Below, in pieces: positions 51,853-60,607 of a DNA stretch of 64,000 bases. This DNA is from Coriobacteriia bacterium (GTDB lineage: Bacteria; Actinomycetota; Coriobacteriia; Coriobacteriales; QAMH01), in the NCBI GenBank assembly GCA_003149935.1, contig QAMH01000008.1:124001-188000 (forward strand). Direction: 5' to 3'. The notes beneath the pieces are model-generated. The model was not told the DNA's origin, did no database searches, and saw only the letters and a program-made list of their open reading frames with translations. How positions within the stretch are numbered: position 1 is the stretch's first letter; each line of letters opens with the position of its first letter. The translations under genes and the position numbers were made by a program.

Positions 51853-54762
51853 ATGGTTGTTTCACGTGAAATACGACTAAACGAATTTCTCATTGCAGGC
51901 ACGGATGACGATGTCTCCAACATGTACCGTGAGCTTCCCGAGCGAGCTCGTGAGCTGCAGTTCGGGCTCGTCGAGGATGAGGTCGTCGTGCTCGATACCG
52001 AGACCACGGGACTCAACCCCTCCAGTTGCTCGCTGCTCGAAATCGCCGCCATCCGCATGCGCGGGGGCGAGACCGTCGACTCGTTCCAGACCTTCGTAGA
52101 CCCGGGACGCGCCATTCCAGCCGAAATTACCGAGCTCACGGGCATCACCCAGGCAGACATCGCCGGTGCTCCCACCCCGCGCGAAGCCGTCGAGGCGCTC
52201 GCCAAGTTTGCGGGTGACTGCAACCTCATCGCACATAATGCCAGCTTCGACCAGGGCTTCATCATGCGCCAGGCCAATCCTGGCGAGCTTCCAGGGCAAT
52301 GGATTGATACGCTCTCGCTGTCGCAAATCGTCTTGCCGCGCCTCAAATCGCATCGGCTTCTCGACCTTGCCGCCGCATTCGGCCTGTCGACGCCCACCCA
52401 TCGCGCGATGGACGACACCGTTGCCCTCGGCGCCCTGTGGCGCATACTCCTCGCAGGCATCCAGGCGATGACCCCTGGCCTTGCGGCCCGCATCGCGGAG
52501 CTTTCACCGCAGACCGACTGGCCGTTGCGCCCCTACTTCGCGCAGGCCGCCCTCGAGCATCCTGGCGTTGACTTCTCACTACGACGCAACCGCACCGAGC
52601 GCACGCAGGGCACGTCTCTGCCCCCGCGCCCCGATGCCGACGACATCCCGCTCTCGTTCTGCGACGAAAGTCGTATCGATGAGGCCTTCTCCCCCACCGG
52701 CGCTCTGGGTTCGATGTATCCCGATTACGAGGAGCGTCAGGAACAGCTCGGCATGGCACACGAGGTTGCCGCGTGTCTGCGCGAGGGTGACATTCGCGTC
52801 ATCGAGGCAGGCACGGGCGTTGGAAAGTCGATGGCCTACCTGGTACCTGTCGCTTTTGCCGCCCACGAGAACAAGGTCACCATGGGCGTCGCGACAAAGA
52901 CCAACGCGCTCATGGACCAGCTCGTCTACCACGAACTGCCGCGCCTCAACAGCGTGCTCGGACAAGACCTCTCCTATATCGCGCTCAAGGGCTACGACCA
53001 TTACCTCTGCCTGCGCAAGCTCGAGCACATGGCACGCGCAGACCAAGGCGACAACTGTGACGTCATTAACATGATCGCCACACTCCTCAACTTCACGGCG
53101 CAAACGAGCCACGGTGACCTCGACGCACTAAATATTAGTTGGGTTCGCTTGCCACGCGGCGATATCCAGGCAAACGCCAACGACTGCCTCAAGAAACGCT
53201 GCCCGTATTTCCCGCGACGCTGCTTCCTTCACGGGGCGCGTCGCGCTGCCACCAGCGCCGACATCGTCATCACCAACCATGCGCTGTTGTTCCGTGACAT
53301 GCAGACCGACAATGGCATCCTGCCTCCTATCAGGCACTGGGTCATCGACGAGGCACATGGTGTCGAGGGCGAGGCGCGCCGCCAGCTCTCGAGTTCGATC
53401 ACCTCGCGTGAGCTCGACACCATGCTCGGTCATCTCTCCAACCCGAAGAACGGCGTCACGGCACGCGTGCGCAAACGTGCCGACAAGCTTGAGGGCGGCG
53501 ATATGCTCTACGGCGTAACGGCCGACATCGAAAACCGTATCGGCCAGATTCAGCTGGTGGCTGTTGAGTTTTTCGCGGCACTTGCCGAGCTCCCCTCCCC
53601 CAACGCGCGTGACAGGGGCAGCTACAACATTGTCACGGTTTGGATTAGTGGCGAGATGCGGCAGGGGCACGCCTGGCGCGAGCTCTGCGTGCCAGGTACC
53701 AAGCTCGCCGATCTGCTTTGGGGTCTCAACGGGCGTCTTGCCGACCTCATCTCCATGCTCGAGCAGTTCGAGGGCGAGTTTGTCAATCAGCTCGCCGAGC
53801 TCTTGGGTGTTACGGGCAGCGTAAAGGACGCCGTCGATGCTCTGCGCCTCATCCTCGACGGCACAGACGAGCGCTACGTCACATCGCTGCAAATCGACCG
53901 TAACCCCCGCTACCCCATGCAAGGCCTCGAGGCCATGCGCCTCGACATCGGCGAGTCCCTAGCCACCGACCTCTACCCGCAAACCCGCAGCCTCGTCTTC
54001 ACCTCGGCCACCCTCGCCACTGCCGAGCGCGAGCCCTTTGCGCACTTCCTGCGTGCGACGGGGCTCGATCGCGTGACAGACAAACCCGTCTACACGAGCA
54101 TCTTCGCATCGGGGTACGACTACGACCATAACATGTCCGTGCTGCTGCCAAGCGACATGACCGAGCCCAACGCGCCGGATTACCACGAGGCCTTCGCGCA
54201 ACTGCTCTATGAGGTCCATGTTGCAATGGGCGGCTCGGTGCTCACGCTCTTCACCAATCGCCGCGAGATGGAGAGCTTCTATCGTGAACTCAAGCCCCGT
54301 CTCGCCAACGAGGGCATCGATCTCATCGCGCAGACGCGTGGCACGAGTACGAAGTCATTGCGCGACAGGTTCCTGTCAGACAGGAGCCTGTCTATGTTCG
54401 CGCTCAAATCCTTCTGGGAGGGCTTTGACGCTCCGGGCGATACCCTGCGTTGCGTCATCATCGCGCGCCTTCCCTTCAGCCGTCCCGACGACCCCATTGC
54501 TCGTGAACGCGAAGCGCGTGATGGTCGCGCGGCCTGGGGACGCTATTCGCTGCCCGAGGCCGTAATGAACCTCAAGCAGGCAGCTGGCCGTCTCATCCGC
54601 AACTCGACAGACAGCGGCTGGCTTGTGCTCGCAGACGCCCGTCTGCAGACCAAGAACTACGCGAAGTCCTTCCTGCGTGCCATGCCGACGCAGGATATCC
54701 GAACCCTTACTATTAGTGAGATTGCGCGTCTCATGGAGACGCAGGAACCAGGCAGCATCTAA
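51853..54762 (+). CDS. dinG: DinG-family 3'-5' exonuclease/ATP-dependent helicase
   Basis: A 969-residue fusion. The N-terminal DnaQ-type exonuclease shows DTETTG near residues 48-53 (Asp, Glu), AHNASFD (second Asp) and HRAMDD (His, Asp). The helicase follows with GTGVGKS near residue 318, a four-cysteine stretch between about 385 and 456 (CLRK, NCD, RCPYFPRRC) expected to hold a 4Fe-4S cluster as in XPD/DinG, a DEAH box near 497 and QAAGRLIRN near 909. This architecture is that of Gram-positive DinG, which processes unusual DNA structures. I prefer ATG 51853 to the in-frame TTG 51847. The first codons contain a near-perfect parS sequence. No strong ribosome binding site is visible. Confidence 0.92.
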   Translation: MVVSREIRLNEFLIAGTDDDVSNMYRELPERARELQFGLVEDEVVVLDTETTGLNPSSCSLLEIAAIRMRGGETVDSFQTFVDPGRAIPAEITELTGITQADIAGAPTPREAVEALAKFAGDCNLIAHNASFDQGFIMRQANPGELPGQWIDTLSLSQIVLPRLKSHRLLDLAAAFGLSTPTHRAMDDTVALGALWRILLAGIQAMTPGLAARIAELSPQTDWPLRPYFAQAALEHPGVDFSLRRNRTERTQGTSLPPRPDADDIPLSFCDESRIDEAFSPTGALGSMYPDYEERQEQLGMAHEVAACLREGDIRVIEAGTGVGKSMAYLVPVAFAAHENKVTMGVATKTNALMDQLVYHELPRLNSVLGQDLSYIALKGYDHYLCLRKLEHMARADQGDNCDVINMIATLLNFTAQTSHGDLDALNISWVRLPRGDIQANANDCLKKRCPYFPRRCFLHGARRAATSADIVITNHALLFRDMQTDNGILPPIRHWVIDEAHGVEGEARRQLSSSITSRELDTMLGHLSNPKNGVTARVRKRADKLEGGDMLYGVTADIENRIGQIQLVAVEFFAALAELPSPNARDRGSYNIVTVWISGEMRQGHAWRELCVPGTKLADLLWGLNGRLADLISMLEQFEGEFVNQLAELLGVTGSVKDAVDALRLILDGTDERYVTSLQIDRNPRYPMQGLEAMRLDIGESLATDLYPQTRSLVFTSATLATAEREPFAHFLRATGLDRVTDKPVYTSIFASGYDYDHNMSVLLPSDMTEPNAPDYHEAFAQLLYEVHVAMGGSVLTLFTNRREMESFYRELKPRLANEGIDLIAQTRGTSTKSLRDRFLSDRSLSMFALKSFWEGFDAPGDTLRCVIIARLPFSRPDDPIAREREARDGRAAWGRYSLPEAVMNLKQAAGRLIRNSTDSGWLVLADARLQTKNYAKSFLRAMPTQDIRTLTISEIARLMETQEPGSI
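51858..51873. promoter_or_regulatory. Near-consensus parS (ParB binding) site
   Basis: TGTTTCACGTGAAATA differs from the conserved bacterial parS palindrome TGTTTCACGTGAAACA at one of 16 positions. It lies in codons 2-7 of the exonuclease-helicase gene. Such sites cluster near the chromosome origin and nucleate ParB for segregation. Confidence 0.65.
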
Positions 54763-54777
54763 AACTGCTGGTAGGGG

Positions 54778-55302
54778 CTAGTCCTTGCCGCCGCTGTGCG
54801 TGACGAAGTCCTCGGGGTTGATGTGCTCGATGAACTTGTCGAACTCCTCGAGCTCGATTTGCTCGTCCTGGCCAGGCGTAAGCGCGCGCGGGCAAGCGGC
54901 AGAGCGCATGACGTCTTCCTCGACGAACAACGGCGCGTTTGCGCGAGCGGCCAGGGCAATTGCGTCGCTCGGGCGTGCATCGACGCGCGTGAACATCCCG
55001 TTTGCGCAACGCAAATATATGGTGGCGTAGAAGGTCGTCCCCTCGACGCGGTCGATGACGACACGGCTGATGTTGCCACCGAGCGAGCCGACCAGGTCGA
55101 TGGTGAGTGCGTGCGTAATGGGCCTTTCCGTCGCATTGCCCTCAAGAGCTGCGGCGATGGCCGTTGCCTCCATGGTGCCGATCCAAATGGGAAGCACAAG
55201 ATCCTCGGGGATGTCTTCGCGATGCTCCGCAACACGCAGCGTGATGATGGAAGGCATGGGAAGGAGGCCGATTACCAGCGATTCGACATTTACGAGTACC
55301 AT
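54778..55302 (-). CDS. Bifunctional nuclease family protein (DUF151)
   Basis: A 174-residue protein of the DUF151/BFN family, widespread in Actinomycetota. Recognisable parts are the N-terminal LPIWIG with following helix (residues about 35-55), the central strand pair around FYATIYL, and the family hallmark RPSDAIALAARANAPLFVEEDV. A short acidic tail (IELEEFDKF) follows. The start ATG 55302 has GGGAGG seven bases upstream; an in-frame ATG seven codons earlier lacks a site. Plant homologues show DNase and RNase activity; activity of bacterial members is less clear. It converges with the exonuclease-helicase, leaving 15 bases between stops. Confidence 0.85.
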   Translation of the reverse strand: MVLVNVESLVIGLLPMPSIITLRVAEHREDIPEDLVLPIWIGTMEATAIAAALEGNATERPITHALTIDLVGSLGGNISRVVIDRVEGTTFYATIYLRCANGMFTRVDARPSDAIALAARANAPLFVEEDVMRSAACPRALTPGQDEQIELEEFDKFIEHINPEDFVTHSGGKD

Positions 55303-55419
55303 TGCGCACCTCCCTTCGGGCATAACCTCATTATAGACAACTTACCGCAGTAACCATAACCGTTCGCCCGACCCTCCACAAGAAACTTGGACGGCGCGTG
55401 GTCGTTTCGTTTCCACGCC

Positions 55420-55548
55420 GTCATCTCGACCGAAGCGGCCATCAGGCGCGCCCCGTTGTCATCTCGACCGGAGCGGCCGTCAGGCCGCGAAGTGGAGAGA
55501 TCTCGTGGTGAGATTTCTCGACTCCGCTACGCTACGCTCGAAATGACA
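55420..55548. repeat. Dispersed GTCATTTCGAG-type repeat cluster
   Basis: Two GTCATCTCGACC arms (55420, 55455), then GAGAGATCTC and its partner GAGATTTCTCGACTCCGC, ending with CGCTCGAAATGACA. The ends pair to form a long imperfect hairpin. It fills the gap between the DUF151 gene's upstream side and the punA stop. Confidence 0.75.
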
Positions 55549-55557
55549 AGGAGGCAT

Positions 55558-56406
55558 TCACACAAGCGTGCCAGGCACGCTGTCTCCCGCGCATGCAATA
55601 AGGAGTCGCGAAAGCTTCTCGACCGCTGCCTCAGCCGCAACATACACGTCATCGATGCTTACCGGCTCGTCAAGCACACCCGCAGCGGCATTCGAGATCA
55701 TCGAAATGCCCAGCACCTCCATGCCGCACGCGCGTGCGGCAATTACCTCGAACACCGTCGACATGCCCACGGCATCGGCTCCCAGGGTACGAAACGCCCG
55801 AATCTCGGCTGGCGTCTCGAAAGACGGCCCCAAGGTCGCGATGTACACGCCACTCTTCAGCTCGATTTCACAGGATGCTGCAGCTCTTTGCGCACGCTCG
55901 CGCAAGGCGGGTGAATACGCCTGGGTCATATCATAGAAGCGGGGGAAGAGCTCGGGCTCATCCGGTGCGGCAAGGGGGTTGGCCCCCAAAAGGTTGATGT
56001 GATCCTCGATAAGCATGAGGTCGCCTACGTCAAAGCCGGTGTTAATGCCACCGGCAGCGTTCGTCACCACAAGCTCCGTGACACCCAGCGCGTGCATAAG
56101 AACGATGGGAAACGCAATCTGCTGGGGCGAGTTTCCCTCGTAGGCATGCAATCTTCCCTGCATGCATATGACCGGACGGCCGGCAATCGAGCCGATCACG
56201 AAGCGGCCCGCATGCGACGGTGCCGTTGACGACACCATGTGCGGAATCTCGGCATAATCAACGTAAACGGCATCCTCAATGGCTTCGACCAGCTCGCCCA
56301 AACCGCTCCCGAGAACGAGGCCAAGAGCCCCATCCTCGACAGGTGCGTGTGCGCGAACAAACGCGACGGCCTCGTCTACGTTAGCCTTCGTGATGATGTG
56401 CTCCAT
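55558..56406 (-). CDS. punA: Purine nucleoside phosphorylase
   Basis: A 282-residue enzyme of the trimeric PNP-I family, which converts purine nucleosides and phosphate to base and ribose-1-phosphate in the cytoplasm. Visible family motifs are GSGLG (33-37, phosphate loop), SHAGR (64-68), QGRLHAYEG (83-91), TNAAGGIN (115-122) and GPSFETPAE. The length is normal. The start ATG 56406 has AAGGAG five bases upstream; the nine codons before it are not supported. It follows tRNA-Glu on the same strand, but a terminator lies between them and overlaps the region just upstream, so it needs its own promoter, which I could not locate. Confidence 0.93.
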   Translation of the reverse strand: MEHIITKANVDEAVAFVRAHAPVEDGALGLVLGSGLGELVEAIEDAVYVDYAEIPHMVSSTAPSHAGRFVIGSIAGRPVICMQGRLHAYEGNSPQQIAFPIVLMHALGVTELVVTNAAGGINTGFDVGDLMLIEDHINLLGANPLAAPDEPELFPRFYDMTQAYSPALRERAQRAAASCEIELKSGVYIATLGPSFETPAEIRAFRTLGADAVGMSTVFEVIAARACGMEVLGISMISNAAAGVLDEPVSIDDVYVAAEAAVEKLSRLLIACAGDSVPGTLV

Positions 56407-56425
56407 GACGTCTCCTTCTCGTCTT

Positions 56426-56462
56426 AAAAACAAAAGGGCCCGCTCAACAACGTGGCGGACCC
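56426..56462 (-). terminator. Rho-independent terminator after tRNA-Glu
   Basis: On the minus strand GGGTCCGC pairs with GCGGGCCC (one mismatch), followed by TTTTGTTTTT. It lies 10 bases after the tRNA 3' end. Confidence 0.75.
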
Positions 56463-56472
56463 GTACATGCGA

Positions 56473-56548
56473 TGGCGCCCCCAGCGGGATTCGAACCCGC
56501 GATCTTCGGCTTGAAGGGCCGACGTCCTAACCGCTAGACGATGGGGAC
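56473..56548 (-). tRNA. tRNA-Glu(TTC)
   Basis: Full cloverleaf: acceptor GTCCCCA/TGGGGGC, anticodon stem TCGGC/GCCGA with loop CCTTCAA (anticodon TTC), T arm GCGGGTTCGAATCCCGC, discriminator G, and encoded CCA at the 3' end. Confidence 0.97.
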
Positions 56549-56562
56549 AGAACAGTTCGGTC

Positions 56563-56590
56563 ATTATGCCATAAAACCGCCGATTGGCAA
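56563..56590 (-). promoter_or_regulatory. Promoter of tRNA-Glu
   Basis: On the minus strand TTGCCA (56590-56585), a 16-bp spacer and CATAAT (56568-56563). Transcription would begin about eight bases before the tRNA. Confidence 0.6.
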
Positions 56591-56644
56591 GCGAGATTGG
56601 TGTGCCAGACCCCTGACCTGCCCCGGCGACTTTTGTCTCATTCG

Positions 56645-57463
56645 CTACTTATCCCACGCGAGAAACGCCCACGAGGTCACGCGCTGGTGGTCGTACTCCC
56701 AGCATGTCTCACCATCGGGCGTATGCTGCTCGTGCAGATGCTGCCTCGAGTAGCTGACCAGGCGCTCACGCTCCTCATCCGTCAATTTCATGAGCGCGGC
56801 GTTCTTCTCGATGGCCGCATCAAAGCTCTCGAATTGGTCTGTGCGCGCACTATCTATATATGACAGGTCCGGGCGTATGCCCATGCTCCAGAGTATGTTG
56901 AAGGCAAAGACGCAATCGGGGTAACGCGGCAGCTCACGCCCCGCAGCCTCGAGCAGCACGTGGTCGACGCGCGGTGAAAGACCCGTCGTGAGCGTGACGC
57001 ACACGCGTCTGCGGGCCCGGGCATCGAGCTTGGCGAGTGATGCTTGCATGTCGGCCGTTGCAATCGAACGCGACGCGAGCGCAACATCGCAAACGGGAAC
57101 CCCGGCACTGTTCCAATCGTCATCCCAGGCCAGCAGCATGGGGTGTATGTGCTCGGCTATGCCCTCCGCAAATGCCGCCTCCATGAGGGCGTCGAGCATG
57201 CCCTGCGAGAAATCGCAGGCGTAGACCTCGTGCCCCGCGCGTGCGAGCGGCAGCGCAAACGTTCCCGATCCGCAACCCATATCGAGCACGGTCTCGCCGT
57301 CCCTGATGGCAGCACGCTCGAGGAAGGCCGCCGCATAGGGGCTCGTGCCGCAAGTTTTGGCGAAATCCTTCGCCCGTTCGTTCCACATCTCCGCGTTATC
57401 GGGGTTGTTCCGGCGCTGCTGTTCTTCTTTCCAAGCAGCAGCCCAGTCAATGTCGATCGTCAT
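56645..57463 (-). CDS. Class I SAM-dependent methyltransferase
   Basis: A 272-residue protein with motif I DMGCGSG (61-67), motif post-I YACDFSQGMLDAL and a following DDDW/VALASRS region, a Rossmann-fold methyltransferase of the Methyltransf_11/25 type. The N-terminus (AAAWKEEQQRR) is charged and helical. The C-terminal 80 residues (SPRVDHVLLEAAG to the end) form an added domain seen in many small-molecule methyltransferases. The substrate cannot be told. ATG 57463 overlaps the stop of the upstream DUF4013 gene (ATGA), and AGGAG lies five bases before it, so the two are translationally coupled. Confidence 0.85.
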   Translation of the reverse strand: MTIDIDWAAAWKEEQQRRNNPDNAEMWNERAKDFAKTCGTSPYAAAFLERAAIRDGETVLDMGCGSGTFALPLARAGHEVYACDFSQGMLDALMEAAFAEGIAEHIHPMLLAWDDDWNSAGVPVCDVALASRSIATADMQASLAKLDARARRRVCVTLTTGLSPRVDHVLLEAAGRELPRYPDCVFAFNILWSMGIRPDLSYIDSARTDQFESFDAAIEKNAALMKLTDEERERLVSYSRQHLHEQHTPDGETCWEYDHQRVTSWAFLAWDK

Positions 57464-58446
57464 GCCTGCTCCTGGTTCTCCGCCTCATCGGCCACAACCT
57501 CGTCACCTGCGGTCGCGCCCTCGACGCGCTCAGCCACCTCGGCCTCCGTCTCCGCGTTCTGCGCAGCAGCGTCCTCGGGGGCTTCGTCAGCCGGGAGCTC
57601 GGGCTTCTCCTTGCGCTTCTTCTTCGCCGCGGCCTTCGCCTCGCGCTTGGCCTGTTTCTCGGCAGCCATATCGACCTCGAAGGGCATGGGTGCCGAAGGG
57701 GATCGCCAGGTTTCCGGCTTGAACTGCTCCATCCAATAACCGAGGGAGCGCATGTAGAGCGCCGAGATGAACGCGCTCACGAGCGCACCGGCAACCCACA
57801 CGATGAGCGCCACCACGATCGTGACCACGCCAAGCAGCGCGAGCGGGACGAGGTCGGTGCCGAGCACCGTCGTCGTGGCCACCGAGGCGATGACGTTGAT
57901 GAAGGGGATGGTCGGCAACAGCACGATGAAGAGCGCCGCGGCGAGCAGCGGAATCACCAGCAGGATGACGCAAAACGCCTGACCAAATCCTCCTGGGTCC
58001 CGTTGAAACATTCTGAAGACTCGTTTGATTTGCAAGCCGGGGAGCACGCGCTCGTAGATGATGCTGCGGAAGGCGCCCGCCGCGGCAAGGGCCGCAACGA
58101 ATACCGCGAAGACCTCCACGAGAAACTGCAGGATGGTGCCGACAGCCGGAATGAAACCCAACAGGAACCCGGCAATCACGACGGGTGCGACCCAAATGAA
58201 CATGACCCAAAGCGCGAGAAATCCGTACCGCGCGCAGCGACCCAAATCCCCCAGCTTTCGAGACAGAGGCGTGTGCATGCCCCAGGCAGCTTCCTTCGCC
58301 CAATCAAACAGGTACCCGAACATGATGATCTGTCCGATGATGGGCACGCAATTCATGAGGCCGAGCACGAGCGTCGCCTTCCACCAATCATCGTCGGCGG
58401 CCAGATCGCCCCATGCTCGGTCCATGTATGTGTTGATCGTCTTCAT
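57460..58446 (-). CDS. DUF4013 family membrane protein
   Basis: A 328-residue protein. The N-terminal part resembles DUF4013: DDDWWKATLVLGLMNCVPIIGQ, then GYLFDWAKEAA. Hydrophobic segments lie at about 25-45, 75-105, 110-135, 160-185 and 195-240, so there are five to six membrane passes. Residues about 262-328 are a cytoplasmic tail, first Lys/Ala-rich (a likely helix) and then strongly acidic (Glu/Ala-rich). The function of DUF4013 proteins is unknown. It is the middle gene of a three-gene unit, 27 bases downstream of the 58474-59004 gene and overlapping the methyltransferase by four bases. Confidence 0.8.
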   Translation of the reverse strand: MKTINTYMDRAWGDLAADDDWWKATLVLGLMNCVPIIGQIIMFGYLFDWAKEAAWGMHTPLSRKLGDLGRCARYGFLALWVMFIWVAPVVIAGFLLGFIPAVGTILQFLVEVFAVFVAALAAAGAFRSIIYERVLPGLQIKRVFRMFQRDPGGFGQAFCVILLVIPLLAAALFIVLLPTIPFINVIASVATTTVLGTDLVPLALLGVVTIVVALIVWVAGALVSAFISALYMRSLGYWMEQFKPETWRSPSAPMPFEVDMAAEKQAKREAKAAAKKKRKEKPELPADEAPEDAAAQNAETEAEVAERVEGATAGDEVVADEAENQEQA

Positions 58447-58473
58447 CGATACGCCTGCTGCCCGTCGCGACGG

Positions 58474-59004
58474 CTACTCCTTGGAGCCGCCGCCCAGCAG
58501 GGTCTGGATGCGCTGCTGGATCTCTTCCATCTCGTCGCCTTCCTTGGCGAGCACCTCGGCGCGGGCCTTGGCCGCGCGCACGGCGGCGAGGTCATAGAAG
58601 GTGTCGACATCATCCACGTAAGCGGGCGTTTCCTCGAAGACGAGAGCATCGCCCTCCTGCTTGTACAGACGCGCGATGACGTAGGCCTTCTCCATCTCGG
58701 TTGTGGCGCATTCGACGATGATCGCGTCAAGTTGGCCGTCGTCGGTCATGAGGAAGCCGTCGTAGCAGAAGGCGTAGTGCGTCGAGAAGGCGCTCGACGA
58801 CTTGACGTTGGCCTCCGCAGCGTCGCGGCAGCTCGTCACGTCATCACCGGGGAAGTTCTCCTCGAACATCTGGTCCCCGTCAACGATAACCGTGAACGGG
58901 GTGAGCTCCTCGCCCTCCTCGAGCTTTGCCTGCGCGGTATCGAGGCAATAGAACGTGATGCGCTCGAGAATATCGTCCATCTCGAGGTTTTCTTGATCTG
59001 ACAT
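58474..59004 (-). CDS. Hypothetical acidic protein
   Basis: A 176-residue soluble protein that I do not recognise. It is acidic throughout, with a central alpha/beta region (TPFTVIVDGDQMFEENF, HYAFCYDGFLMTDD, LDAIIVECAT, AYVIARLYK) and a C-terminal helix (VRAAKARAEVLAKEGDEM). The strand-rich core is consistent with a small stand-alone fold. ATG 59004 has AAGGAG six bases upstream. It is the first gene of the unit with the DUF4013 protein and methyltransferase, with its own promoter at 59062-59090. Confidence 0.8.
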   Translation of the reverse strand: MSDQENLEMDDILERITFYCLDTAQAKLEEGEELTPFTVIVDGDQMFEENFPGDDVTSCRDAAEANVKSSSAFSTHYAFCYDGFLMTDDGQLDAIIVECATTEMEKAYVIARLYKQEGDALVFEETPAYVDDVDTFYDLAAVRAAKARAEVLAKEGDEMEEIQQRIQTLLGGGSKE

Positions 59005-59061
59005 CGTTTCTCCTTGTGTGAGCGCCCCAGACGGGCACCTCAGTCGTTTCCATTCATCGAA

Positions 59062-59090
59062 AGTATACTTTTTGGTGCGATGCGAGCCAA
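59062..59090 (-). promoter_or_regulatory. Promoter of the three-gene minus-strand unit
   Basis: On the minus strand TTGGCT (59090-59085), exactly 17 bp and TATACT (59067-59062). This gives a leader of about 50 bases before ATG 59004. Confidence 0.55.
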
Positions 59091-59126
59091 CCTCGCAAAT
59101 TTCGGGCAGCCCCGGGTGTCTTGCGC

Positions 59127-59132
59127 TATAAT
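59127..59132 (+). promoter_or_regulatory. -10 element of tRNA-Ser(CGA)
   Basis: A perfect TATAAT placed 29 bases before the tRNA 5' end. No good -35 is visible at 16-18 bp. Confidence 0.5.
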
Positions 59133-59161
59133 CACCCCCGCACCCACACGGGGCCCCATGC

Positions 59162-59254
59162 GGAGGGGTGGCAGAGTGGTTGAATGCGGCGGTCTCGAAA
59201 ACCGTTTACCCGGTAACCCCGGGTACGAGGGTTCGAATCCCTCCTCCTCCGCCA
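59162..59254 (+). tRNA. tRNA-Ser(CGA)
   Basis: Class II tRNA: acceptor GGAGGGG/CTCCTCC, anticodon loop CTCGAAA (anticodon CGA), long variable arm TACCCGGTAACCCCGGGTA, T loop TTCGAAT, discriminator G and encoded CCA. Confidence 0.97.
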
Positions 59255-59279
59255 GATTTTCTCGCAGATAGAAGCCGCC

Positions 59280-60530
59280 ATGAACAACCCGATGGACACC
59301 GAACCAAATGAGACCGTCGAGGCAAGATGGCGTCTTCGGGCGTTTCGGGCCTGGGCCATCGTCGGCATCTGCATCATCATCGGCATTCTGCTCTACATCG
59401 CCGGCATCATCTGGCAAGCCGTAGCCGTCATCATCGTGACGGCGCTGCTCGTCTTTCTGCTGCATGGCTTCGTCAACAGGCTCCAGAGGCACGGCATTCC
59501 CCGTTGGGGTGGCACCACCATCGCGTTCCTGCTCATCATCGCCATCATCGTGGCCTGCTTCATGGTGCTCATCCCCGCCATCGTCCAACAGCTCACCTCG
59601 TTCACCCAGCAGCTCCCCGGGTATCTCTCGCAAATCCAGGACTTCGTCACCAAGGCAAGTTCCTCGACGCAATTCTTCGACGGCGAGAGCATCAACTCGC
59701 TGCTCACGCAGGCGGCATCCTTCATCCGCCAACAGGCGGGCGCGCTGGCCAGCGGCCTGGCAAACGGCGTCATGGGCGGCATCGTGAGCGTCGGTAACGT
59801 CATTCTCATCACCTTCATCTCGTTCATCTGCTCGTTCTGGATTTTGCTTGACCTCCCCGTGCTCACGCGCGAGGTGCGCGGCCTCGTGGACGAGAAATAC
59901 CAGGACGACATTGACGTCGTGACCCACGCCTTTGGCACCGCCGTTTACGGGTGGGCCAAGTCGACCCTGCTCTGCGCGCTCATCACGGGCGTCGCAAGCT
60001 GGCTCTGCTTCCTCATTCTCGGTATCCCCTACTCCGTGGTCCTGGGCTTCCTGTGCGGCATCCTGTACTTCGTGCCCTATATCGGCCCCATGGTCTCGTG
60101 CGCGATCGTGGCAATCATCGCGCTCTTCGTCTCGCCGCTTGTGTGCCTCATCTCGATCGTGGTTAACATGGTCATCAACAACGTCATCGGCAACATCATC
60201 TCGCCCAAGCTCATGAAGAGCTCGGTCAACGTCTACCCCGCGCTCATTCTCGTGGCGATTCTCGTGGGCAGCGCTTTGGGTGGCATTCCCGGCATGCTGC
60301 TCTCGATTCCCGTCATTGGTGCCCTGCAGGGTATCTTCATCGCGTATTACGAGCTCATCACCGGCAAGAAGATCGCGACGGAAGACGGCGTGCTCTTCCA
60401 GCTACCCAAGCCCAAGAAGAACCGCAAGACCCCCAAGCTCATCAAGGACATCAAGAACGACCTGCAGCGCGAAAAGAAGCAGGGTGCTGACGAAAGCGCT
60501 CCCAAGCAGGATGACGAGGAGCAGAAGTAA
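59280..60530 (+). CDS. AI-2E family transporter (PerM-like)
   Basis: A 416-residue inner-membrane protein of the AI-2E transporter family. The layout is typical: two hydrophobic helices at about 22-65, a third at about 75-100, a soluble region at about 105-155 (QQLTSFTQQLPGYLSQIQ), then five more helices between about 160 and 355 including the conserved GIPYSVVLGFLCGILYFVPYIG-like segment and PKLMKSS. The C-terminal 60 residues are cytoplasmic, lysine-rich and charged. Members of the family export varied substrates, and only some act on autoinducer-2. It begins 25 bases after tRNA-Ser(CGA), so it may be read from the tRNA promoter. The ribosome binding site at ATG 59280 is weak. Confidence 0.88.
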   Translation: MNNPMDTEPNETVEARWRLRAFRAWAIVGICIIIGILLYIAGIIWQAVAVIIVTALLVFLLHGFVNRLQRHGIPRWGGTTIAFLLIIAIIVACFMVLIPAIVQQLTSFTQQLPGYLSQIQDFVTKASSSTQFFDGESINSLLTQAASFIRQQAGALASGLANGVMGGIVSVGNVILITFISFICSFWILLDLPVLTREVRGLVDEKYQDDIDVVTHAFGTAVYGWAKSTLLCALITGVASWLCFLILGIPYSVVLGFLCGILYFVPYIGPMVSCAIVAIIALFVSPLVCLISIVVNMVINNVIGNIISPKLMKSSVNVYPALILVAILVGSALGGIPGMLLSIPVIGALQGIFIAYYELITGKKIATEDGVLFQLPKPKKNRKTPKLIKDIKNDLQREKKQGADESAPKQDDEEQK

Positions 60531-60607
60531 CCCCTCGTCCACGGTCTGCTGCGCCTCCCCTATCCGCGTGCTAGGATAATCACACCAACACGCGCGAGGA
60601 GGTTCCC

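Noticed and set aside
51774..52493. Upstream extension of the tail-anchored protein to a 454-residue frame
   Set aside because: The extra part is antisense to the exonuclease domain of dinG, and a good ribosome binding site precedes ATG 51773.
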